A DNA stretch of 64,000 nt from Mya arenaria (Eukaryota > Mollusca > Bivalvia > Myida > Myidae): NCBI RefSeq assembly GCF_026914265.1, contig NC_069123.1, positions 51,406,949 to 51,470,948 on the forward strand, written 5' to 3'. Every line of letters starts with the position of its first letter. Position 1 is the first letter of the stretch. Made by a program: the position numbers and the translations under genes. The notes under the pieces were generated by a model, which was given only the letters and a program-made list of their open reading frames with translations, was not told the origin of the DNA and made no database searches. Of the stretch, positions 12,421 through 24,400 are shown piece by piece.

Positions 12421-14991
12421 TACATAGAACCAACAACTGCACGGCAACATTAACGGAGAACAGTTTTATAGAAATTACGTTTTGGAAAAAACGTTCCACC
12501 AAGTCAACGAAAATGGGCATGTCTTCAAACTGCAAACGTTAAGCAAGCAACAAAACATCATTAGATACGAGTAAAACGATATCAGGACGGCAGTATTTCG
12601 TCGAAAGAAGAATGAAATGAGTTCAATGACTGCCAAAGGCGAGGACCATTACCGAGTGGAGAAGCATTATTTAGAGAAAGCCTTAGCACAAATAAGTTAT
12701 ACAAGTATATGAGTTTTATCAAAACAAGAGAAGCAATATTTTACGGCTGGAATATAGAATGAGAAAATTATGGTCGAAGAACAGGGGTTGAAATAGAAGA
12801 AACAAAAGTATAACCATTCTAGGGTTAAGCAGGGGAAACTGCCACACTCAGAACACACATGCATTGATGAAGTCAGTCTATTATTTCGATAAAGACAATA
12901 CTGATCAATGCCAATACCTAAAAAAGCCGCCACTGAAGAGGGGTGGCATAACTGAAAGAAGTAATAGGAAACGCCGAGAAGTACCATGCTTGCTAGCAAA
13001 ATTCAAGAACGAACGAAGACAGTAATGAAAAAGAGGGGGAAATACACAGTCATAAAGAAAACATATTCCATATAATTATACAGAAAATTTGTCACAGGTA
13101 AGTTAAAGAAAAAAGTAATGACTAAGCTGAATGGGTCAAAACTGGAAGACGTTATAACATAATGAGGATATTATGTCGCGATTGGATATATGGTAAGTTA
13201 TGAGAAAGAAAATCTTCATTGAAAACTACAAACTGACGGAAATGCTTGGGTGTGTCAGGAGGTAATATAAAATGAGAACACGATGCAATATCTGGGCAGT
13301 ATTTAGTTTGAGTAAAACAATAAGAACATATGGCAGGGGAAATTCGTTCATTTGTGTAAAAGGTGATTGCGAAGAGGAAGTTGGGATCGCATGTGGAATT
13401 TGGTTTAAACGAACCTAGGAAGTTTTGACTGCTCACGTGATTCTATCGTGGCCAAAATAGATAAAAAAAAACATTTCAAAAACAGGCAGAATATCAACTG
13501 TAAATTGCCAATGACTAGAATGTGAATCGAGCTAAATAAAGTCGAGGCACAATTATAGTTGAGTGAACAGGAGATAATTCCAAATTAAAACGACAGTAGT
13601 GTTATTGCATGGTTTCGATTACTCGAGAAAAGAGAATCTGAGAAGTGTAAAACGTTCATATGACAGAAACGAAATGACGCAGCAGTCAGTCGAGAGAAAC
13701 AGTATATGTGAGTGGATTTAAAGAAGACGGAGTCAGGGCAAAGTTATAGTGGTGGAGCAAATAAGAGAACAGCAGCCACCTTATACAGAAATGTTTATGA
13801 TATAGAATATGCATGCGTAATGCATGGAATTTGTAATAGCATGATTCAAAAGAATATAACGATGTTATTGAAGTAGTGTTCACAGCAAAGGGAACAAAAG
13901 CCTTGAAAATAAGATACCTGCATGAAGACATATGAGAAGGGCCCGTCGGAGTCAATAAGAAGCACGGAGATGTAATGCAAGAATTACTCAATAAACGAGG
14001 AGGCGTAATTGGTGTCACAAAATACCATAGATATACATTGTAATAGAATACATTTACTGAAGACAAAATGTGGTAAGACGATAACGTTGTGTTGAAGCCA
14101 TGTTATGCATGTGTACCTGACGGTGGCGGAAAATTCAAAACATCATTCAACATTTCAAATAAAGAGTAGTATTCCTTATATTAAACTCATACTTATATTC
14201 TTTGTGTTACTTGTATACGAAAACAAAACGTTACACCACATTGGTTATGGAAAAAATAATTTATTCGTGTATGTACACAATAACACTATAGACATTCATA
14301 TCTGATGCATTGTTAATATGTTATATGCTTGATTTGACCTGACAGCGTTCAATACACTAACACAAAACAAATCGGGTTTTAAAGTATTGTGTCCTATGAA
14401 TATGCACAATTAGTGTATTTAAATCCACTTCCTAGACAAACCGTGAAGTTCCTCGAAACACACTTGGAACAATACCATTCACAATTTTTGCTGCATAAAA
14501 GATTGAAATATTCTCTAGCCTCTGTGGACAGTATCCTGAAATAGTAATGTGATGACATAAGCAAAAATACAAACACAACGTTTTATACCATTTTACAAAG
14601 TGTGATATTTGGTGACTTTTATGTACGTGTAGTTGATAATGAAACAATCTCATATTTCTTTATATATGAACTTCTATACACGCCTTGGTCGTTTTTAAAC
14701 CATCTCCTACAGCGGTGTGTAGGCTTTATATTTGGTAGTATGTACAATTTCACACAGCAGTCGCCGGGTGATTCATATGTGATAAAGTGTGTACGATTCC
14801 CACAGCAGTAACAGAGCTATACATAAATTATATGCATATTTTCGCAGCAACTAGTGTGTTTGTAGGTACATATGTGTGTAGTTTTTCACTGCGGTTAGAG
14901 GTTAGCTGTAGCTGTATTTTTGGCGGCCAAAATATAGCTACAGCTGTTTTTTTTGAAGCTTTAGCTATATATTGGAATACAATAGCAGCTT
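12421..14991. other. Gene-free stretch downstream of the large gene; purine-rich on the plus strand
   Basis: From about 12.54 to 14.1 kb the plus strand is markedly rich in A and G. Longer minus-strand frames, such as 13686-14066, are pyrimidine-rich mirrors with no domain signature. An old transposon body is possible but no protein motif could be read. At 14.89-15.03 kb short direct and inverted copies of tagctgtagctgta occur. Confidence 0.45.
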
Positions 14992-14997
14992 TTTATT
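14992..14997 (-). terminator. Candidate polyadenylation signal AATAAA for the large gene
   Basis: TTTATT on the plus strand is AATAAA on the minus strand, about 300 nt downstream of the stop codon at 15295. This hexamer is common in AT-rich DNA, so the assignment is weak. Confidence 0.3.
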
Positions 14998-15294
14998 ACA
15001 GCTACATCTATACATATATTGATTTAGCTATATAAGATAGGTCACTATTGTTATATTGAGTTTTTTTGTACGCCACAATGAAGTACAATGTTTGTGCAAT
15101 TTCCCAAGATATTCCGTAGGTTGGAAGGAAGTACACTTTTTCACAATCGTTAGCGGCATAAACAGCCGGCCGGATATACAATTGGATGCATGTGCATTTT
15201 CTCACAGCTCACTGTGGGTTATACGTTCAAACGTGTGTGTAACTTGGAACTTGTAGGCGGCAGTTAATAACATGTGAAGCTGTCTACATATTAG

Positions 15295-15422
15295 CTAGTA
15301 CACCACACTGACCTGTGAGCAGATCTTGTTTGCGACTGTGTGGACATTGGGCAGAGTTGTATAGCTGGAGATCTGAAAGGCCAGGGAAGGGTCCGATGCC
15401 AGATTTAACATCACAGGAATAC
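15295..15422 (-). CDS. Terminal exon: end of VWA domain
   Basis: After the acceptor at 15423-15424 it reads IPVMLNLASDPSLAFQ, ISSYTTLPNVHTVANKIC, then SQVSVVY and a stop. The LASDPS..F and L..V...I..C pattern is the last strand and helix of a VWA fold. The CAG|GTCAGT at 15313 also looks like a donor, so the transcript might instead splice on to an unseen exon. Confidence 0.78.
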
Positions 15423-18400
15423 CTGGAACATAGGTGTAAATTGTAAATATAATTTTGAAAACAGAAAGATACATGTATATATATTTAAATATAAATGGTT
15501 TGATCGTAACATATTTGTGAAGAAACTGCAGCACAATTCCAACCAACTCAGCATGAAACGGCTGCCTTGGAATCAAACGTTCATAACACAACAAGACACG
15601 GCTGCCTTGGAATCAAACTTTTATACGTATTTGTAATAGAAAATTGTATTCTCGTAACAGAATAAGATATTATTCTTTCGTAAAGATGAAACAATTCTGG
15701 ACCTGCCGTATTCATTAAAACTGTCACCAATTATGTACAGTCATTACCTATAACAGAAAGTTTGGCTTCTCGTTTAATAAGGCCAGCTGCCGAATACAGG
15801 TCCGTTCGGCTGTTGTCCGCCTTTTCGTCGGTCACTAGCAGAACGTGCTTGGCGCAGCTGGCAAAGCCCTGTTTTTGCAGCATCTTCCATGCGGCGTTCA
15901 GGGCTCGGGCTGTATTCACTGTCGGGTATCTGCTCGTCTTGAAATTCTTAGTTATCTTGGATATTACCGTTTGAATGTTGGTGCCATGCTTCAGCTCCAC
16001 GACAGCGTTCACGCCTCTGGCATATTGGAGGATCCCTACACGTACGTTCGTCTTGCTGATCTTGAATCTACGGGATAATACAGAGGATGTTTATTTATTG
16101 ATATTTCGGTCTTGTAAAGAGTAACGAGTCATAAAGGCATAAAATACTGCAGAGACTATGAATACATACAACCAGAAGTAATTACTTTTTCAGCAGCTGG
16201 ATGAGGTATTCTCTTAGAATGTGCACGGTTCTTGGACCAACCATCCTGGACAAGTCGACAACGAGCACCAGGTCAAGGGCCATGGTGCAGAGCTCCTCGT
16301 CTATTGAAATGATGAAAATAACATTACAACCAAGAACATGCCGTACCTCTGTATATCTGCATACATATGACAGATAACGCAGAAAATGTTATCTAAGGAG
16401 CGAACCGGTGTATTTAACATACACTAATTTAATAATTCTATATGAATTTTTAAATGAAAATATCGCTGTAATAATCTCTATTCGAAATAATGATAACCAG
16501 GGTTAATTGTAGATGATTTAGGAGTCAACTAATTCTTAACAGCCCTCTTCCACTTATAGATCTTATCTTAAATTAGATGGCCAAGCCAGTAAAAACTTTT
16601 ACCACAAACCACAAACCTGGTGGTGTAATTGCTACTGATGGTACACAATCTTTGACATCTTTGGAAAACTGTGAGAGTGTCTTATATCCATAAGCACAAC
16701 GCTGGCATCGTATGTGGAGATTTTTGTTTCTATAGGAACCATAGCCACATGGTGTGCACTTGCCATCATTCCATTCATACCCGCTCTCACAATTCGCTGA
16801 CAAAAAAAGAAAAAGAAGAATATGTTTAGTATACAATCTTTTTCAAATCAGTTCCAAGCCAATTAGCAAAACACATTTAGAAGACAAGTAAAATCGCAGC
16901 AACGCGCACATGACTCAGATTGGCTAAACACAATTCACGTATCAAACGTACGAGGTGTGCATCCTGCGAGTCCATACGTCCCCGTCTGCTGTGTCGTTTG
17001 TCCATTGGGACAGGGTTTACATGACTCTCGGCCAGATTCGTCCTGGTATGTTCCAAGTGGACAAGGATTGCAGGTGTATAAATGATGGTCAAAGTAGTGG
17101 CCCTTGTCACAGGCACCTAGAACAGGTGTAAAGATTGAGGACATCAGGCTTTAATATGAAAATTCTTAAAAAACGCAAACCAGATACATTTTATATATAA
17201 ACGAAACTTAAATGTAACAACCGAGGGACGTGACGGCACTGTTGTTCCGGTTGGATTTATTCGTTTGCAGGTGATATATGTAGCTGGTCGTTCAGGGCTG
17301 GAAGCTACTATATCAGTTTATATGTTGTTGTTCTTGCTGTTGTTATTGTTGTTATTAGTTTTACGTGAGTCTGCACTGTCGTCAAGTTAATGCTGGCCCA
17401 AATAAGGCTTATTGTTTATTTTTCTAATTACTGATAATTATTGGGACAACTGTGAGGTTGATGTATTATTGATATGTGCATTATTTTATGATCCAAACAT
17501 ATCATTGGTATGGAATTTTACAGCATGTCAATAGACTTTGAACCTGCTGGTTTAGTTGTTGATGTTGAGATACATCCTGCGGGTGCATACGTCCCTGTCT
17601 GGTGTGTAGTTTTCCCATAGGGACAGGGTTTACATGACTCTTTGCCAGGTTCGTCCTGGTATGTTCCCCGCGGACAAGGCGTGCACGTGTATAAATGATG
17701 ATCATAGAAGTGGCCCTTGTCACAGTTTCCTGTTACACAGTCATTTTGTCATATAAATACTAAGATACATGACTTTTCCGGAGCTACTTATTTAACTTAA
17801 TAGAGGGATTCCAACGGGTGATTTGTTTAGTACTTAAAACAGTGTATGCATAACATATTTCACAGAAGGTGAAAGTTAGTTGGTCTTTTTCTCAAAATGT
17901 TTTCATTATATTAATTGATTTTATTTCAATTTGGATACCGATTGGTTTGCAGTTGGTCACCCTGTCTGCTCCAGGGTGTAGCGTGGTCGTTCCTTGGGGG
18001 CAAGGTTTACAGAATCTCTGGTAGGGGAGGTCCTGGTAAAATCCCGGTTCGCATTTTTGACAGTTGTTATGAGCGTCGGTAAAGGTCCCCTTAGGGCAGT
18101 CAGGCACATGGCGTCCCGTTACGATACCTGCATATTACAGCCAATATTCTTGGTAGTATCATTCAATTGTGTATCAGAAGTGTCATCAAAGTTAACTTTA
18201 TCAATAGTACTGAAAAGTGACCCTTTTAAAAGTGGTATGTTCAATAAAGAGGTTTCATTTTACATCAATAGTTCAAAACCTAACAAGGGAATACCGTGGC
18301 AGTCAAGTAGACTTTTCTTTCCCTCCCCGTCCGTGCTAGTTCCATGGGGACAGTCCAAACACTTCTTCTGATAAGGCTTGTCCTGGTATTTCCCTACCGG

Positions 18401-21400
18401 GCAAGGGCGGCATACGTGGTAGGCAGAATCCCAGAAGTGGCCCGCCAAGCAGGGGGCTTTACGAAATGAATAACAACATTTGACGCGATTAGATTAATCA
18501 AAACTAAAGACAAAATAGCAATGTGAAAATAATATTATATAATATGGAATATGATTTTAGCGGATTAAAGTGATAGTTTCCATTACGAAAATATTACAGA
18601 TAACTATGCTACTTAAGCTTATCTCATGGATAACTAATCGTATATTTACGCAAGCAGTCAGTTTTATATCCGGTTCCTGTGTGCAGGGTAATGTATCCAG
18701 AAGGACAGGGGTAACACTGGGTCTGTCCGCTCTCGCAGTATGTGTTCTTGGGGCAGGGATCACACCCATCATGGCCGGGGGTGTAATAGTAGCCGGCGTC
18801 ACATGCTGAATATTATGGACGCATTGATATTCTCTTTAACATTCATTTTGGTAAGTTTTTGTTATTATATGAATGGTTTGACCTATTTTGTCACGTATGC
18901 AATGCGTCCGTTATCGAGTTTGATCATATAGACCGCATACAGGAGGTGCTCACTTATTTCCTCCATATCAAAGCGTCGGCGGGGCATTTTATGAAAAATG
19001 ATTTCAAACGCAATAAAGTTATTTCATTAGCGAACAAAGAATGGCAAACTGTATAAGCAGGTTACTTTAATAGGTATGTAACATTAACACACCTTTGCAA
19101 TCTGTAATTCTGTCAGCACCGGGATGTGGCGTCAGTTTGCCTTCAGGACATGGCTTGCATGAGGTTTGTCCTTTCTGGTCTTGGTAGCTTCCCACCGGGC
19201 ATTTTCTGCATTGTTTCGTCGACAAATCCAGGAAACTACCTATCGGACATTCTGGTGGAGGCACATCTGTATGTAAAGAATTACTTGTAAAAAGCATGTC
19301 TTTAAAAACATCATGTCTAAAACATATTTCCTGCATTTGTGTCTTTGCTACGTTATAGTGATCTTAAACAATACAATACCTGTACAGTCGTAGATTGTTG
19401 TGGATCCCTCATGCTCGGTAGTTTTACCATATGGACATTCGTCGCAGCTTAACTGATGAGGTTTGTCCTGGTAGCGGCCAGCAGGACAAGGCCTGCATAT
19501 CTTGACACTGGAGTCCCAGTGATGGCCTCGTTCGCACGGAGCTGTATGGAAAGAGGGATATATTAACTTGACTCTATGACAAAATAAAAACAAGACCGAT
19601 ATACAGATTCAGGCATATGAATCATACATGTAAGTATTTTTGTTATTGAAAGTGATATTTTACATACGTGAGCAGTCAGTTTTGTATCTTGTTCCTGTGT
19701 GCAGGGTGATGTAACCGGAAGGACAGGGGTAACACTGGCTCTGTCCGCTCTCACAGTACGTGTTCTGCGGACAGGGATCACAACCATCATGGCCGGGGAT
19801 GTAATAGTAGCCGGCGTCACACGCTAAAACAATCTCGCTGATTAATACATAGGCTACATTGCATTATTATGAAAAAAGCAGGCTATTTGTTTCTATTTGG
19901 ATCGTCATTGTACTGTTTGAGTACATCTTATTACCAAAGCCAAAGACTGTATAACCCCAAATTTGTACTTTTTTGTTCAAACCAACATACGTTTGCAATC
20001 GTGTAAGCTATCTGCGCCGGGCGAGGGTGTTGTTTGGCCGGCGAGGCAGGGTTTGCAGACTGTTTGGCCAGCCTGGTCCTGATAAGTACCTACTGGACAC
20101 TTTCTACACTCCTTGGAGGGCAGGTCCAGGAATGAACCAGCTGGGCAGGACGGAGGAGGTTTTTCTGCAGTATTACATTGCGTATAAGACACGATCATCG
20201 GGAAAACAGATCAGCAGCAGCATTAACAAATCATACAGAACTAACAATGTAACGTTTAAAAGAAAAACAAACAGCACACGACCATTAAAATAAAACGAAA
20301 AAAATCAGCAACTAGTTTAAATAAACTCCCAAAATATAACGCAATCGTTCGTTCATTCACATTTCTTAAAAAAAAAATGAAATTGAAAGATCAACCAATA
20401 TTTCACAGTTCAACAAGAATATCAATGATATTTTAAAACTTCACTTCTAAGTGAGACAGAACTATCGATCGTATTCAAAATAATGAATGCGGACAGTAAT
20501 CAATAAAATATTTAAAAAAAAGTAAAACGGAATCTCGGGAGATAGTTAAAAAACATTCCAAATAAAAACTTCAAGATTTTTAAACAGTATCTAATTAAAG
20601 CGGAAATTCTAGTTTCAGATAACGTTTTTTTAACAATCTTTGCAGGCTAGTAAAACTATTTCAAAAATTCTTTCCACATGAAATAGTATGATAATCTAAC
20701 CTTCCGTTTTAGATGTACTTTAATTACGATTGTAAATGTGTATGATATTAAAAAATCAACGAAGAAAAAGTACTGTAACATTAAGCAGATAGTAATTATC
20801 AATTATTAAATAGTTAATTACCTTTACAGTCGAGGACGCTGGTGGATGCTTCGTGCTCGGTCGTTTTGCCGTCGGGACATTGTTCACATAGCTCCTGGTG
20901 CGGTTTATCCTGGTATGTCCGCACTGGACATGATCTGCACAGCTTCACAGAATCGTCCCAGAACTGGCCCTTGTCACATGGCGCTGAGAGATAACAAAGA
21001 ATAGTTGTATCGAATCATTAGTCAAAAACAACGAATTGCATCATGTTTAAGGGAAACAAACTCTTTGACTTGTGGTGGAACCGGGATCTGGTGACAATAC
21101 GCGCATCTCGTGTTGAACGTATGGCTTCCAATAGCGATTTATTAAATTAAAGCCAGTAGTTGCTGAGATATAACCCGGACACAAATAGCAGGGACGGTGA
21201 GAAAGACAGACGTCGTTTGCACGCACGGAATAACGACTACATATAAGCAACCCGATGTTTTAAGGGAGCATAATAAAAGTTGAATGTCTATAAATAAAGA
21301 CAGAAAAGGGAAGAATTTCCATGATCTTGACATACGTAAGCAGTCTGTTTTGTATCCGGTTCCTGTGTGTAGGGTGATGTAGCCGGAAGGACATGGGTAA

Positions 21401-24400
21401 CACTGGGTCTGTCCGCTCTCACAGTACGTGTTCTTGGGGCAGGCATCACAGCCATCATGGCCGAGGATGTAATAGTAGCCGGGTTCACAGGCTAAAACAC
21501 GATAATGCTCAACTTATACGGAAAAGCATGGCTGGCATGCTGAAAAGACATGTCTAGCCAAATGCTTCATTCAAATTAGGTACACATCGTTTTTTTTTCA
21601 AAGTTTATTGGCAAAGGCGGCATATTGACTATGACAATATATAAACAGATATAAATTACACAAAGAGTAAATGTAACAATATAAGACTGAAAAACACACA
21701 ACAAGATATAGTTAGTATTAAGAACCTGATATATTTCCATGATAGAGTTTCTGTAATTCATTTAAATAATAGTGAAAATAATAGTGTTTAACATTTATTT
21801 TTACAGTTTTTTTGTCATTTAACCTGTTTTGGCACGTCGACAACAGATGGACATTTTGAACAAATTTTGATAGCAATAAAATCAAGCAAGACCAGTATGT
21901 TCTGTATGTATATATTGTTATGCATGGACAATGATGTGTTCAACGACTATCAAGAATAAAAACAGATTCAACAGCGTCCACAAACGATTTCCCTTTCATT
22001 CATTTCTTTCCTTTGTTGAACATAATTTTGTATCGGCAAGCGGTCTTAAAAAGTTAAAAATCTCATTCTTTGTCATTATCATAGCCTACGTTTGCAATGG
22101 TCCGCGCTAGAGGCTCCAGGGAAAGGCGTGGTTGTCCCAACAGGGCACGGTATACACGAGGTCTTGCCAGGAACGTCCTGGTATGTACCGACTGGACATT
22201 GTTTGCACGAGTCTGTTGATACATCTAGGTAGTGACCCTTCGAACACGAACGAGGTGGTAAGTCTGAAACAATGGTATATTTCATAAATACACAGACAAT
22301 GTTTAGGGGGCCGACTGATGTATTGGAAAATTGAATTTTAATTGATAAGAATACCATTATACAAATTAACAAATATCACGCATAATAACATCCATGTAAA
22401 ATTGTCACAGGACTACCACATTTAAAAGGTCAGTGAAAACACTTTCGTGGGATATCACTCGGGGTAATTGCTAGTGTCCTTTAATAACGGAGCAGCTAAT
22501 ATATGAAATGCATATCATACAGTCTTATTTTGCTAAATATCGCACCTATACAGTCATATATGATAGTTGATCCCTCATGTTTAGTTGTTTTTCCATGTGG
22601 ACAGTCTTGGCAGTGCTCCTGGTGCGGCTTGTCCTGGAACTTTCCTACAGCACATGGTCGGCATATCGTGTAGACGGAGTCCCAAAACTGACCCCGTTCA
22701 CACGGGGCTAAACAAAAATAGAAACAAAACTGTTCGTTTGTAAGCAAGAATGTACATATTGTTTATGTCCAAGTAAAAGTGCACTTCAGTAGTACTTATT
22801 CTGCATTTATTATGCGTGCTATTTCCCATATTTAAATATTAATGCGACACACATTGCTTCAACAATTCGATGTCATACAAAGATACATACACAGGCAGTC
22901 AGTTTTGTGTTCCGTTCCCACGTGTAGCGTAATGTAGCCGGACGGGCAGGGGTAACACTGGGTCTGTCCGCTCTCACAGTAGGTGTTCTTGGGGCAAGGA
23001 TCACACCCATCATGGCCGGGGATGTAATAGTAGCCGGGGCTACAGGCTTAATCAAGCAAGTGCAATGGTTCTATTACACACTCTCCAATATTGTCCTTAA
23101 ACTGTGTGATTGAAGTGGCAAGAACCAGACATTTCAGTCGGTCGATAGGTTATAATCAGCTTAATTATTTTGTTGATATATACAGTGTGTGTATACCACG
23201 TGATAAATTACATCATATATGCTACGTCGGAAGGCAATATTTTGCTTAAAATGAAGACTTAAATCAAAGATAACTTTTCTTTTACAACTCCATTTTAAAT
23301 GAAACAAAAGGAAGTCGAAAAAGCTTTAAAAGCACCGCGTTTTTTATTACCGAAATTTGATTAGGTCATTAGTTTAATAAAACACTTCATGGTTCAAGCG
23401 AACAGCAAGCTATGTTCAGTTGAAAAGGAGTTTTTGCTAAAGTTTGTGAGTCAGTCCGGCCACTACAGCTTTTTTTTAAGAATGATCAGTTAATAATGTA
23501 TTTAATTAATTTCATGTACACATAATTATAAGTGTCTACTTGAAATTGCGTGTTACCTTGGCAGTCGGTAATGCTGTCAGCGCCGGGGTGTGGCGTTATT
23601 TTGCCCTTCGGACACGGCTTGCATGTGGTTTGCCCTTGCTGGTCCTGGTAGGTTGCAACTGGGCATTCTCTGCACTGATTGGACGACAAATCCAGAAAAC
23701 TGCCTTTAGGACAGTCTGGTGGAGGTAAATCTGTACAAGAACACATACAGTGGTTGATGGTAGATCTTTTATAGGAACACATGCACTTGTTTATGGCTGG
23801 TCTTTATAGGGACATATACACTGGTAAAGGGTAGGTCTTTAATACGATTAAACATACTAATGACAGTAATAACTAGAAAAAAAGTGTTTTAATAGGAACA
23901 CACTAACTGGTATATGGTTGGTCTTTAATAGGAATTCATGACTGGTATATGGTTGGTCTTTAATAGGAATACATGAACTGGTATATGGTTGGTCTTTAAT
24001 AGAAATACATGAACTGGTATATGGTTAGTTTTTAATAGGACCACATTAACTGGTATATGGTTAGTTTTTAATAGGACCACATTAACTGGTATATGGTATA
24101 TGGTTAGTTTTTAATAGGATCACATTAACTGGTATATGGTTAGTTTTTAATAGGACCACATTAACTGGTATATGGTTAGTTTTTAATAGGACCACATTAA
24201 CTGGTATATGGTTAGTTTTTCATAGGAATACATAAATTGTAGATCATAGGGCTTTAACAGGAACACACTTGCTGGTAAACGGTTGGTCTTTAATTTAGTA
24301 AGGCAGGTCTTTAATCGAAACACATTGATTGATTAACGGAAGGCTTTTGAAACCATCATGTAAATTCAAACTATTTTCCTTTCTAAAAAATGTAATACCT

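Noticed and set aside
13686..14066. 126-codon minus-strand open frame
   Set aside because: It mirrors the purine-rich plus strand, shows no domain or splice context and has low-complexity composition.
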